This document shows positions 1-8,467 of a stretch of DNA of 64,000 nt, one piece after another. This DNA comes from Enterobacter asburiae (lineage in GTDB: Bacteria; Pseudomonadota; Gammaproteobacteria; Enterobacterales; Enterobacteriaceae): positions 1 through 64,000 of the forward strand of contig NZ_VRKN01000002.1 in NCBI RefSeq assembly GCF_008080435.1, read 5' to 3'. Position numbers and translations under genes: made by a program. The notes under the pieces are model-generated. The model saw nothing but the letters and a program-made list of their open reading frames with translations. It was not told the DNA's origin and did no database searches. Numbering within the stretch: the first letter of the stretch is position 1; each line of letters starts with the position of its first letter.

Positions 1-165
1 AGAAGAAACAGGACGCTCAGATTACAAACAGGCCAGAGTAATTGTCGCGATGCGGACGGGGTAATTGTCGCCTAATATCGGAATGAAATACCAGAGCAGC
101 CAAAGCAATGTGGCAACAGCTGCAAAGGTGTGCAGGGCAACCGGAATGATGACTGATTTACGCAT
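1..165 (-). pseudogene. tssM: TssM (IcmF)-like N-terminus, partial, frame apparently broken
   Basis: This is the start of the gene after tssL in the type VI secretion operon. The ATG (163-165) overlaps the tssL stop by one base (TAATG), which is typical translational coupling. The product opens with a basic MRKS stretch and a strong membrane segment (residues about 8-30). This fits the inner-membrane TssM/IcmF protein, which spans the envelope with TssL and TssJ. In-frame translation stops at a TAA (22-24) after 47 residues. One base over, the frame continues to the window edge and encodes a hydrophobic NLSVLFL, as expected for the second TssM membrane helix. A single-base insertion near 20-30 would explain this. 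Only seven codons remain after the break, so a sequencing error or a different short gene cannot be excluded. Confidence 0.5.
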
Positions 166-854
166 TAGCCATGCAACTCCGGTATTTGTGCTGACAAAAG
201 AGACTGGAGCCAGAGGTGACCACCCCACCAGATAACGCCGGTAAGAATGACGGCGAGCACTATCCAGAACCAGACTGAGCGCATCAGACTCCAGCGATGT
301 TTCCCCATCCGGTGAACAACCAGAGACAGGCCTGCATCAGGCGGAGAAACACGTTCAGAAAGGGCTCTCACTACCTCATCACGCTGCGACTGGCTGACCG
401 CTTGCAGGCTGTATAACCCCTGAAAGCCCAGCGCAATAACACGGTGATAGCAGGTTAAAACGGCCGGGTTTGGTGAGGGTTGACGCAGAACCTCTGCAAT
501 GCTATCCCATAGCGCTTCACCAGCCCGAAGTGAGCCAAAAAAACGCGCCTGAAGCGGAGCTTTACGCCAGACCACCGGGCCTTCATCAACGGGAATTTCT
601 CCACCGTCTTCGGTTTTTTCAGGTTTGCGGCTCATCACCGTCTCGTCCAGTAACGCACACTGGGCATAGGAGATATGCTCCACACTGGCTTCGTCGTATC
701 CGGCGCGAACCAGCGCATCACGCACACGTTCAACCTGCTTAACACATTTGTCGTAAAGTGCGCTGCCATTGTGGGTAACAGCACCTTTCTTCAGCATGGT
801 TACGGTGAGCCACGTCTCCGCCATCAGCTGGTCGATATCGATTTCCTGTCTCAT
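165..854 (-). CDS. tssL: TssL/DotU-type inner-membrane component of T6SS
   Basis: Encodes a 229-residue TssL (DotU/IcmH) protein, the inner-membrane partner of TssM in the type VI membrane complex that anchors the baseplate. The large N-terminal cytoplasmic helical domain carries the family-like ISYAQCALLDE region (about residues 66-76). A single transmembrane helix lies near the C-terminus (about residues 196-217). The protein ends shortly after this helix, so it is the short form without a C-terminal OmpA/peptidoglycan-binding domain. The start ATG overlaps the tssK stop as ATGA, and the stop overlaps the next gene, so translation is coupled throughout. The family assignment is firm from gene order plus topology. 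Confidence 0.9.
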   Translation of the reverse strand: MRQEIDIDQLMAETWLTVTMLKKGAVTHNGSALYDKCVKQVERVRDALVRAGYDEASVEHISYAQCALLDETVMSRKPEKTEDGGEIPVDEGPVVWRKAPLQARFFGSLRAGEALWDSIAEVLRQPSPNPAVLTCYHRVIALGFQGLYSLQAVSQSQRDEVVRALSERVSPPDAGLSLVVHRMGKHRWSLMRSVWFWIVLAVILTGVIWWGGHLWLQSLLSAQIPELHG

Positions 855-2200
855 GAGCGCAACACCGCAAACAGTTCAAGCTCCAGGGCTCCAAGCATCT
901 CGGGTACATAGAACATACACACTCCCTGCTCCTGCATTTCATGCGCAGCGGGGCTTTCCATATCAAGTGCGAAGTACTGGTTTTCCATGCGTACAGGCAA
1001 CGCTGCCGGGACCCTGCTCACCGGAATCAACGGAATACCCCTGAGTGCAGCGCCATAAATGACATTGACGTCATCAGGGGACCCGGCCTGACAGAGTGAA
1101 GGGAATTTGTCGGCGACCTGCCAGGCCGGAACATCTGAGCGTACAGAGAGATAAAGATCGGCTTCTTCACGCAGACGGATATCATGAAGGTTGGCCTTCC
1201 AGGTCTGTCCGTCCGGGCGGGACATCTCTAGTGCAATAACGCGGGATGGCAGACTTGCTTCCAGCAGCTCGGTAACAAGGTCAAAAAGCGGAAGGAAAGC
1301 ATTGACCGGTTCTGCATGATCATAACCCGGGATAGCGTCCAGATCGTGATCCAGTGAGAAGGTCAGCATACTCCCTGCCAGACGGGCGAGTTCAGCCCAT
1401 ACTAGTTCAGGTGGTCGTGCCGGGAATCGTTCGTATTCCGTCAGGACTCTGGCGTGAGAATTCAGCGCATTCAGCAACCAGAAAAGGGAAACATCGGCGA
1501 CGGCAAAATCGGCGAGCCTTTCGTTGCTTTCACGACGCATAGTCATCAGACGCTGGCGTCGGGAGCGTAACTGACGATTGAGCAGCACCAGACGTTCGCG
1601 AAGGACCGGGCTTGCCCCAAATGACGCAACGGGAGGAATAAAAGACGGATCCTGTCGCCACGCATTTTGCCCATCCCGTATCAGTCTTGCTACCGGGCAG
1701 ACTTTCCAGGAATCATTACTTTCATGGGCAAACCGGATGCTGAAATTAAACCGGGCAACAGCCATGGACTCTTCTTCAGAGCCAAAGGCATCCTGCAATG
1801 TTACCCACTCTTCACGATAGCGGAGCGGCCGGTCTGGGCTGACGCCTTCCTGTTCAACGTTGATCACACCTGGCTGCATGTGAGGCAGTGCGATAACGAC
1901 GGTTACCGCATCACGGCCAGCCAGTTGGCTGGCATCTAACTCACGTGGTGCCGGAGGCAGATCACTCCTTTGCGCGTCAATCAGCGAACCATCTTCCAGC
2001 CAGAGGCGTAACTGCGTAATCTGGATCAGACCGGACGAAAGAAGACTGTCATTAAACTCAATCTTTTCCACACCCCAGGGGAATGCGGATGCCAGCGCTG
2101 ATGCACCGGCACTGCGAAAAGACTCCCATTCAGCCTGCTGCTGGAACTGTTGAGGGGACAGTAAAGCCCCCTCGTTCCACAGTGGACGATAAATTTTCAT
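851..2200 (-). CDS. tssK: TssK baseplate subunit of T6SS
   Basis: A 449-residue TssK, the trimeric baseplate protein that links the cytoplasmic tail/baseplate to the TssL-TssM membrane complex. The N-terminus (MKIYRPLWNEGALLSPQQFQ) matches the family pattern, in which a W-x-E-G-x-x-L-x-P-Q-H/Q-F motif opens the protein. Length is usual for the family. It begins 12 bases after tssC and overlaps tssL by four bases (ATGA), so it is the third gene of one operon tssB-tssC-tssK-tssL-tssM. No signal peptide or membrane helix is seen, as expected for a cytoplasmic protein. Confidence 0.92.
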   Translation of the reverse strand: MKIYRPLWNEGALLSPQQFQQQAEWESFRSAGASALASAFPWGVEKIEFNDSLLSSGLIQITQLRLWLEDGSLIDAQRSDLPPAPRELDASQLAGRDAVTVVIALPHMQPGVINVEQEGVSPDRPLRYREEWVTLQDAFGSEEESMAVARFNFSIRFAHESNDSWKVCPVARLIRDGQNAWRQDPSFIPPVASFGASPVLRERLVLLNRQLRSRRQRLMTMRRESNERLADFAVADVSLFWLLNALNSHARVLTEYERFPARPPELVWAELARLAGSMLTFSLDHDLDAIPGYDHAEPVNAFLPLFDLVTELLEASLPSRVIALEMSRPDGQTWKANLHDIRLREEADLYLSVRSDVPAWQVADKFPSLCQAGSPDDVNVIYGAALRGIPLIPVSRVPAALPVRMENQYFALDMESPAAHEMQEQGVCMFYVPEMLGALELELFAVLRS

Positions 2201-2212
2201 CCCTGTCCTGCC

Positions 2213-3754
2213 TTATGCTTTTGCTTTAGGCATCTGGGATACCAGCGACAGATTGACGTCCATGCCTTCAACCTGGAAGTGAGGGACTGCAAAGAGTTTC
2301 ACGCGGAAGAAACCCGGGTTGTCCTCGATGTCTTCAACGATGACTTTGGCATCGCGAAGCGGGTGTGAAGCCTGGAGGTCATCGTCCGGATCGGTCATTT
2401 CAGTTACCAGTCCTTTCACCCAGGTATTGAGCTCCAGCTCAAGCAGGCGACGGTCCTTGGTGGTACCGATATTTTCACGCTGGATGAGCTTCAGGTAGTG
2501 TGCGATACGTGACAGCAGGAAGATGTATGGCAGACGGGCATTGATGCGGCTGTTGGCCGTCGCATCCGCAGTGTCGTACAATGCAGGCTTCTGGGCGGAA
2601 TTTGCACTGAAGAAACAGGAATAATCTCTGTTTTTATAATAACTTAGAGGAATGAATCCCAGATTCGAGAATTCAAACTCACGGGTTTCAGGTATCATTA
2701 CCTCTGACGGAATTTTTACCTGATTGCCGGTACCGAGGTCGTACAGATGAATTGGCAGGTCCTGAACCGCACCGCCAGCCTGAGGTCCACGGATCTGTAC
2801 GCACCAGCCGTTATTGATAAAACTCTTCACCATATTGGCGGCGAAGGCAAACGATGCATTGGTCCACAAATACTTCTCATGGTCAGGCCCTTTAACTTCC
2901 TCAACGTAGTTGAAGCTGCGCACGGGTACGGTATCCGGACCATAAGGTAAACGTCCCAGAACACGTGGCATTGTCAGACCGATGTAGCGGGAATCCTCAG
3001 AGTCACGGAACGCTTTCCATTTGATGTACTCCGCACGGTCAAAATAGTTACCGATGTCTTTGATTGCGGCGACTTCTTCCATGCTGGATTTATGGAAGAA
3101 TTTTGGTCCTACAGAACCAATAAACGGCATATGTGCGGCAGCTGAAACTTTTGAGATGTTGCGTAGTAACGCTACATCCTGAGCGGAAGAATCAAATTCA
3201 TACGACGAAATGATAGCGGCGATAGGCTCTCCGCCGGGTTGGTCGTATTCCATCGAATATGTATGATAGTAGAGACCACTCTGGATAATTTCCGGAGCAT
3301 CCTCAAAATCCTGACGAAGATCGTCTTTAGAGACATCAAGCACTTCGATTTTCACGTTCTGGCGGAAATCTGTGCGGTCAACGGTGTGCTTAAGACCCCG
3401 CCAGAGTGACTCTACGCGTTGAAACTCAGGGTGGTGCATAACTTCATCAAGCTGGCGACTAATTTGATAATCAAGCTCAGCGATATGCGTATCCAGCAAT
3501 GATTTATCCAGCTTCTCAACTTTCTGGCCAGACTTCGTAATGACCTGCATGAAAACCTGAATGGCTGCGGTTACTCGCTCATCTGCCGAGGCATCGGCCA
3601 TGACGCTGTCGTCCTGATATTCAGTAATGTCACCCAGGCGAGAAACTGGATTCAGATTAATTTTTTCAAACAGCGAGGCATACACGCCGTCTGGGTTATT
3701 CTTAAGTACAGTAGTGTTCCCCTGCACCGATTGTGTTTCAGTATTCATGGACAT
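2213..3754 (-). CDS. tssC: TssC (VipB) contractile sheath large subunit
   Basis: A protein of about 513 residues, TssC/VipB, which assembles with TssB into the contractile tail sheath that propels the Hcp tube. Recognisable family segments include FESLWRGLKHTVDR-like helices (here RVESLWRGLKH), the PFIGSVGPKFF region and the C-terminal sheath domain ending in a basic tail. Three in-frame ATGs lie at the start (3760, 3754, 3748). The AGAGAGG ribosome site abuts the first but sits six bases from the second, so the start at 3754 (MSMNTE) was chosen. It follows tssB by about 40 bases and precedes tssK by 12. Confidence 0.93.
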   Translation of the reverse strand: MSMNTETQSVQGNTTVLKNNPDGVYASLFEKINLNPVSRLGDITEYQDDSVMADASADERVTAAIQVFMQVITKSGQKVEKLDKSLLDTHIAELDYQISRQLDEVMHHPEFQRVESLWRGLKHTVDRTDFRQNVKIEVLDVSKDDLRQDFEDAPEIIQSGLYYHTYSMEYDQPGGEPIAAIISSYEFDSSAQDVALLRNISKVSAAAHMPFIGSVGPKFFHKSSMEEVAAIKDIGNYFDRAEYIKWKAFRDSEDSRYIGLTMPRVLGRLPYGPDTVPVRSFNYVEEVKGPDHEKYLWTNASFAFAANMVKSFINNGWCVQIRGPQAGGAVQDLPIHLYDLGTGNQVKIPSEVMIPETREFEFSNLGFIPLSYYKNRDYSCFFSANSAQKPALYDTADATANSRINARLPYIFLLSRIAHYLKLIQRENIGTTKDRRLLELELNTWVKGLVTEMTDPDDDLQASHPLRDAKVIVEDIEDNPGFFRVKLFAVPHFQVEGMDVNLSLVSQMPKAKA

Positions 3755-3795
3755 CAGCATCCTCTCTGTTAATCCATTAAAAAAACATTCTACTG

Positions 3796-4293
3796 TTATT
3801 CGGCAGGTGCAAGGGCATTCAGTTCTTGTCTTAATTCTTCGCTCAGAGCCGGGTCTTTCAGTATGGTTTCAAGAGATCTGCGGAACTCGGCGTTATCCAG
3901 GAGGTTTGACTTGAGGTCTCTAAGGAGATTACGCATGGCTAACATGGCTCGAAGTTGAGGAATTTGCTTTGCTATTGCTTCAGGCTCGAAATCCTTCATT
4001 TCAGAAAAGCTGAGTTTGACATTTTCTTCAGTGCCATCGCCTCTCAGGGTGTTGGCAACATCAATGCTGACCTCTGGGTTAAGCTCGGATAAAACGCTAT
4101 TAAAGTTGTTTTTGGAAATATTTAACTTACTGCGTTCAGAAAGCGGGAGAGTTTCTTTTCCGTTGCTGAAATCTCCCACTGCGAGAAGTTTTAAGGGCAA
4201 CTCTACTTTCTTTTGGGCGGAACCCGTGTGCAGGTCAAGCTGGATGTTGACGCGTGCTTTTGGCACTTCATTCTGGAAGCTGGAATTTGCCAT
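3796..4293 (-). CDS. tssB: TssB (VipA) contractile sheath small subunit
   Basis: A 165-residue TssB/VipA, the small sheath protein that pairs one-to-one with TssC. The family signature ARVNIQLDLHTG lies near residues 13-24, followed by LPLKLLAVGDFS, both typical of VipA. Its ribosome site AAAGGGA is six bases before the ATG. It is the first gene of the T6SS transcription unit in this window, with an 889-base AT-rich region upstream, so the operon promoter should lie there. No other T6SS genes (hcp, clpV, vgrG) are visible; the rest must lie beyond the left edge. Confidence 0.94.
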   Translation of the reverse strand: MANSSFQNEVPKARVNIQLDLHTGSAQKKVELPLKLLAVGDFSNGKETLPLSERSKLNISKNNFNSVLSELNPEVSIDVANTLRGDGTEENVKLSFSEMKDFEPEAIAKQIPQLRAMLAMRNLLRDLKSNLLDNAEFRRSLETILKDPALSEELRQELNALAPAE

Positions 4294-4963
4294 ATCATTC
4301 CCTTTGTTGGACAGTGGTGATAGTTATCACGAGGTATCTTTACAGCGCGATGATAGAACATATCACTCACACAGATCAACTTTTCAGATCAAAGGCCCGA
4401 AATTAGGAAATTCTTAAGAATTTTATACTGTTTTATAATAGCGTGCACCACTAAGCATCGGGTTAAAAGGTGATTTGTTAGCTGCTTATGACATCATTTG
4501 CAGGGGTATTAACTATAAGTAACTGCCATGGCAGATGAATGCTGTATATATGATCTTTTATTGATTTAAGTCAGTGCAATGATGGCAGTGTATTCGTGAT
4601 GTGGATGTGTACCTTTGTTGTATAGCTAACTCACTGTAACAATGACATTTTTAGTTACATGTCATTTCGATGGAAAATCCGAAAGCATACCTCTCAGATA
4701 GCCAGCTTTGCTGTAAAGATTAGTTTTTACGCTTACAATTATAATCCCTCCTTATTTCATCACTGCCTGATGGCTTTTTGAACTATGCTCCACAATCTGC
4801 GATAGTAGAGGGCGGAGTAAACAACGTAAAAAGTCACCCAGAGCCCCGTCAAAAGAATGACTCCGGATGCAGCGGAATTTGATATATCAATTACAAATTA
4901 TTTAGTTACATTTTATCCCTGCAATAAAATCCTTTTCCGTACAATAAATAATTCCGAGCAGTG

Positions 4964-5068
4964 ATGGATACACCATCATTAATTCACCATAAAACACTAA
5001 TAATTCTAGGCATTATCGTGCTTTCATTACTGATTTTCAGTGATGAAAAACATTCACCAGAGAAATAG
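4964..5068 (+). CDS. Possible 34-residue single-span membrane peptide
   Basis: A short frame with ATG at 4964 and TAG at 5066-5068. It encodes a peptide with a polar start, a His-His-Lys-Thr segment, one hydrophobic stretch of about 15 residues (L/I/V/G-rich, residues about 11-25) and a charged end FSDEKHSPEK. This layout is typical of bacterial small membrane proteins. A weak GAG lies six bases upstream of the ATG, so translation is not strongly supported. The C-terminal pattern resembles that of a decayed frame upstream of the arylsulfotransferase-like gene (9590-9703). Function unknown; chance occurrence in AT-rich DNA is a real alternative. Confidence 0.3.
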   Translation: MDTPSLIHHKTLIILGIIVLSLLIFSDEKHSPEK

Positions 5069-5091
5069 GAAAGTAAATCTGTAAAACTTCG

Positions 5092-5118
5092 AATGAATTC
5101 CCATACTGGAAATTCATT
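5092..5118. promoter_or_regulatory. Inverted repeat upstream of alpA-like gene
   Basis: Arms AATGAATT (5092-5099) and AATTCATT (5111-5118) are perfect inverted copies, and the inner bases extend the symmetry with one extra base. It lies about 65 bases upstream of the AlpA-like start, a reasonable place for an operator. No protein can be assigned to it. Confidence 0.25.
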
Positions 5119-5182
5119 TAATTCTGTTCTCAGCACTGACTAACCGGTAATAAAACTCTCCCGTCCCACTGAACCGGAGAGA

Positions 5183-5407
5183 ATGATGGCACCGTACAAT
5201 TTATTGCGCATAAAACAGGTTGAGGCCAGGACCGGACTCCATCGCTCACAAATCTACGCATGGATGAAAGAAGACCATTTTCCGCAGTCAATTAAGATAG
5301 GCCCTGCCAGTGTAGCATGGCTTGAAAATGAAATTGACGAATGGATTGAGAATAAACTCAACCTGAGGCCGTTGCGCCCATCTCACAGGAGCAACAACCA
5401 TGACTAA
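5183..5407 (+). CDS. AlpA-family excisionase-like transcriptional regulator
   Basis: A 74-residue (or 73, from the second ATG at 5186) AlpA/MerR-like winged-helix protein. It has the family pattern LLRIKQVEARTGLHRSQIYAW, then a beta-wing with FPQSIKIG and a C-terminal helix containing W-L-E-N-E-I-D-E-W-I. AlpA proteins regulate integrase/excision genes of P4-like prophages and integrative elements. The GGAGAG ribosome site is close to both ATGs. Its last eight bases overlap the ParB-like gene that follows, so the two form one unit. Together they look like the regulatory edge of an integrative element of which little else remains here. Confidence 0.85.
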   Translation: MMAPYNLLRIKQVEARTGLHRSQIYAWMKEDHFPQSIKIGPASVAWLENEIDEWIENKLNLRPLRPSHRSNNHD

Positions 5408-6476
5408 CCTTCCTGAAAAGCTGATTACTGTCCCCCTTAAAGATTTACGCCCGTTTGACATGAACCCAAGAATCACCCGTAACCCGGATTATGAGAAAAT
5501 AAAGGCCTCAATTCGCTTACGGGGACTGGAGCACCCTCCGCATATCACACAACGTCCAGGTGAGCTGATCTCCAGCGGCGGCAACACACGCCTGGCCATA
5601 CTCAACGAATTGTGGCAGGAAACCCGTGACGACAGATACCGCAGTGTTGCCTGTATTTTTCGCCCGTGGCAACAGGAAAAAAGTGTGGATGAAGGCAATC
5701 TGTGCTGCCTGCTGGGTCATCTGATTGAAAACGAAATGCGTGGTTCACTGACATTCATCGAGCGTGCGCTTGGGGTCTGTCGCGCCAGAGAGTTGTATCA
5801 GCACACTTCTGCTGTCGTGCTGTCACAAACCCAACTGGCACAGCGATTACGTGATGATGGTTTTCCGGTTACGCAATCCGATATCAGTAAAATGGAGTCA
5901 GCCGTCGAACTGCTGTTACCTCATATCCCGGATGTACTGTATGGTGGCCTTTCTCGCCTGGGAGTCGAAAAAATTCTGTTGTTACGCAGTAATGCTGAAC
6001 AGTGCTGGCATCAACAGTCAGCCGGGAAATCGGGATTGCCCTTTTTTAGTGATATTTTCGCTCTCTCGCTGTCACCTTTTAATGGGCCACTGGCGGGATT
6101 CTCATTCGATCACCTCCGGGATGAGCTGACCGGATTGATGAGCCAGGCACTAAATACTGATTATAATACCGTCGCGCTGGCAACGGACAACCGCAGCCAG
6201 AAACGACAGCTGTTGCTCGGTATTGCTGAACCCGCGCTCCCCGAGGTCGCACAGAAGAGAACCTGCCCCCCACCTTCAGAAGAGAAGCAATCCCGTTTAC
6301 CCGGAGATATCCAGACGGAAGCAGGGCAGGCTCTCCGGGATCCCCCTGATGAAAACTCTCCTGTCCACGACGTTATTCTTTGCACGATCCACGACATGAT
6401 CGGCACCAAGTTCCAGCAACCGGTTTATTCGCTGCGTTCCGCTTGCCACGCCGATGACCGTCGCGCCTGCTTGTGA
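5400..6476 (+). pseudogene. ICE-type ParB family protein, 3'-truncated
   Basis: The N-terminal region is a ParB/Sulfiredoxin-type nuclease fold. It contains VPLKDLRPFDMNPRITRNP, then I-K-A-S-I-x-x-x-G-L and an S-S-G-G-N-T-R-L-A-I-L motif. This combination is typical of ParB-like proteins carried by PFGI-1/SPI-7-class integrative conjugative elements, which are usually much longer (roughly 500 residues or more). Here the native-looking sequence runs to about 6360; the last 35-40 codons read through the antisense of a truncated dehydrogenase. The downstream part, and every other ICE gene (helicase, conjugation, integrase), is missing. The gene is therefore a remnant, although a shortened protein of 358 residues could still be made. 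Confidence 0.75.
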
Positions 6477-6950
6477 GGCAAGCTGAACGGCCGCGAGCCC
6501 CACGCCCCCCGCTGCAGCCTGAATCAGGACGGTTTCTCCAAGTCGGATCATTCCTCGTGTGAAAAGGCAGTGATGCGCGGTTCCAAAAGAGATCGGTACC
6601 ACTGCCGCGTCTGCTGCATCCACTCCATCCGGAATAAGCCAGGTGCGTTCCGCAGGCACAGCCCAACGTTCCGCATGCGATCCCTGTATGCTAAAAGCAG
6701 TCACTCTGTCCCCAACCCTTCGGCTACGGACTTTTGATCCGACGGCAACAACTGCCCCCGCGGCCGCGTAGCCAACGATCCATGAAGGAAAAGGCGGCGG
6801 AGTTGAGTGCCGGTTGATCAGATCTCCCCCTTCAACCGAGATAGCCTCCACAGAAATCAGGACGTCGTCAGGTCCTGCGACCGGATCCGGGACGTCGACA
6901 TACTGCAGGACGCCTGGAGCGCCTTCCACGTCATAAACCACTGCTTTCAT
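6297..6950 (-). pseudogene. Quinone-oxidoreductase/zinc-type alcohol dehydrogenase, 3'-truncated
   Basis: A medium-chain dehydrogenase/reductase of the NADPH:quinone oxidoreductase type. It shows the GroES-like N-terminal domain, the core segment I-V-G-Y-A-A-A-G-A-V, and the nucleotide-binding AAAGGVGLAAVQLA near residue 150. The start ATG at 6948-6950 has AGAGGA six bases upstream; a TTG just before it is not needed. Family members run about 320-340 residues, but the homologous sequence stops near residue 195 (LGADHVVDRAKNNVVD, about 6365). The remaining codons are antisense to the ParB-like gene. It lacks the rest of the Rossmann fold and the C-terminal half and is very probably non-functional. 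It originally sat in one unit with the RidA-like gene. Confidence 0.85.
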
Positions 6951-6997
6951 CAATTTTCCTCTGTCTGATCTGTCGACTGGCGGAGAGACCCGTAACG

Positions 6998-7387
6998 CTA
7001 GGGCAGCCTGGCAATCACCTTAATCTCAAACTGGAATCCGTACAGCCACGTCACGCCGATCCCGGTTAACGTAGGGTAAGGCGCTTCCCCCCAATATTCT
7101 GGCAGGATACTCCAGATAGCGTCGAGGTTTGACTCGGGATCGACGACATAGAGGGTAACGTCAACCACGTCACCGAATGTGCAGCCCGCAGCCGTGAGAA
7201 CAGCATTAAGGTTATCGAATGCCAGCCGGACCTGCGCTTTTAGGTCCTCTTCAGGCGAACCATCCTCCCGGCTACCAACCTGCCCCGAAACAAACAGGAA
7301 GCCGTTAGATTTGATGGCGGGTGAATACCGATTGCGCTCATAAAGCGCCTGCCGTCCGAAGGCAAAAACTGCTTCGCGTGTTGTCAT
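6998..7387 (-). CDS. RidA family protein (YjgF/YER057c/UK114)
   Basis: A 129-residue RidA-like protein. Family members hydrolyse reactive enamines/imines or act in related catabolic steps. Visible features are NGFLFVSGQVG near residues 29-39, the helix with Q-V-R-L-A-F-D-N-L-N-A-V-L, and V-V-D-V-T-L-Y-V. The usual C-terminal arginine and glutamate of the archetypal deaminase are not obvious; the end reads FEIKVIARLP. The start at 7387 (MTTREAV) has AAAGGTG six bases upstream, while longer starts lack a site. It is divergent from the LysR gene and upstream of the truncated dehydrogenase, so the LysR protein probably controls both. Confidence 0.88.
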   Translation of the reverse strand: MTTREAVFAFGRQALYERNRYSPAIKSNGFLFVSGQVGSREDGSPEEDLKAQVRLAFDNLNAVLTAAGCTFGDVVDVTLYVVDPESNLDAIWSILPEYWGEAPYPTLTGIGVTWLYGFQFEIKVIARLP

Positions 7388-7483
7388 ATTTACACCTTTG
7401 TAATGGGGCGAAATCAGCCCGGTGAACATAAAGACACTTTACTGGTGAAGGATCGAGCGGATAAACAAGCGACTTTGTCCATC

Positions 7484-7506
7484 ATTGTTTGTAATATCCA
7501 AACAAT
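7484..7506. promoter_or_regulatory. Perfect inverted repeat, candidate LysR operator
   Basis: ATTGTTTG (7484-7491), a seven-base spacer, then CAAACAAT (7499-7506). It lies between the divergent RidA-like and LysR genes, 22 bases before the LysR ATG. The T-N11-A-like symmetry and the position are what an autoregulatory LysR-family site would show. Binding is inferred, not seen. Confidence 0.55.
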
Positions 7507-7528
7507 CGGTGAAAAGAGAGGACAAGGG

Positions 7529-8467
7529 ATGGATCGTTTCGATGCGATGCGCGCCTTTGCTCGAGTGGTGGAGGCAGGTAGTTTCACAAAGGCTGCCCAA
7601 ACGCTTCATATGAGCAAAACCACGGTGACGCAGCTTATTCAGCAGTTGGAAGCGCGCCTGCGCGTCAAGTTGCTCCATCGCACCACCCGCAGGCTCGGCG
7701 TCACTCCTGATGGCGCAGTCTACTACCAGCGCGTCATCCGGCTGCTGGCGGACATGGAGGATGCTGAAAACAGCCTGTCCAGTTCGGCGATGACGCCCAG
7801 GGGACGGCTACGGGTGGATGTGCCCACTCCTCTCGCCCGCCTGGTGCTGGTGCCCGCGCTACCGGCTTTTCACGCGCGCTACCCTGATATCCAGTTCGAT
7901 ATGGGCGTGAGTGACCGGGTGGTGGATCTGATCGGCGACAACGTGGATTGCGTGCTGCGCGGTGGCGAAATCAACGACCAGTCCCTGATCGCACGCCATG
8001 TCGGCGATTTGCAAATCGGTGTTTACGTCGCACCGAGTTATGTGGAACGCCTTGGCGCCCCTGTGCATCCGCGAGAGCTGGAAAATACGGAGCATCGCAT
8101 AGTAGGATTCTTGTCCTCACGCACTGGTAAGATTGATCCTCTGGTACTGCACGGTGAGAGTGAACATATTGAAATCACGGGCAGCTATGTACTTTCCGTG
8201 GATGATGGCAATGCTTACCTCGAAGCTGGGTTAGCCGGGTTAGGCGTGATTGCGCTGCCAGTCTATATGGCGGCAGCTCATCAGGCTTGTGGCTCTTTGA
8301 TTCCACTGTTTGAACATTGGCGTATTAATCCAATGCCCCTGTACCTGGCATTTCCGCCGAACCGCCATGTCAACGCCAGACTGCGCGTTTTTATTGATTG
8401 GATCATTGAATTGATGCAGCAGCATGTCCCTAATTCCAATAATAAGTCACTACATCCCAGCCCCTGA
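7529..8467 (+). CDS. LysR family transcriptional regulator
   Basis: A 312-residue LysR-type regulator. The N-terminal helix-turn-helix covers roughly residues 1-60 (MDRFDAMRAFARVVEAGSFT, then AAQTLHMSKTTVTQLIQQLE), followed by a linker and a periplasmic-binding-like effector domain. The sequence style is that of the large group controlling divergently transcribed oxidoreductase genes. The ATG at 7529 is preceded by GAGAGGACAAGGG. Earlier in-frame starts would overlap the RidA-like gene and the inverted repeat. It probably regulates the RidA-like/dehydrogenase unit across the 141-base divergent promoter region. Because the dehydrogenase is truncated, the regulator may now control only part of its original pathway. 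Confidence 0.9.
   Translation: MDRFDAMRAFARVVEAGSFTKAAQTLHMSKTTVTQLIQQLEARLRVKLLHRTTRRLGVTPDGAVYYQRVIRLLADMEDAENSLSSSAMTPRGRLRVDVPTPLARLVLVPALPAFHARYPDIQFDMGVSDRVVDLIGDNVDCVLRGGEINDQSLIARHVGDLQIGVYVAPSYVERLGAPVHPRELENTEHRIVGFLSSRTGKIDPLVLHGESEHIEITGSYVLSVDDGNAYLEAGLAGLGVIALPVYMAAAHQACGSLIPLFEHWRINPMPLYLAFPPNRHVNARLRVFIDWIIELMQQHVPNSNNKSLHPSP

Larger units (their letters stand above)
4294..5182. other. Long AT-rich intergenic region between T6SS and island remnant
   Basis: An 889-base stretch that is visibly AT-richer than the coding DNA on both sides. It must contain the leftward promoter for tssB and the rightward promoter for the alpA-like gene. No promoter could be assigned with confidence; TATAAT-like words are frequent because of base composition. 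One short plausible reading frame (4964-5068) and one inverted repeat (5092-5118) are listed separately. I saw no insertion sequence, tRNA or clear att site in it. Such AT-rich DNA upstream of accessory operons is often bound by H-NS, which is inference only. Confidence 0.6.
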
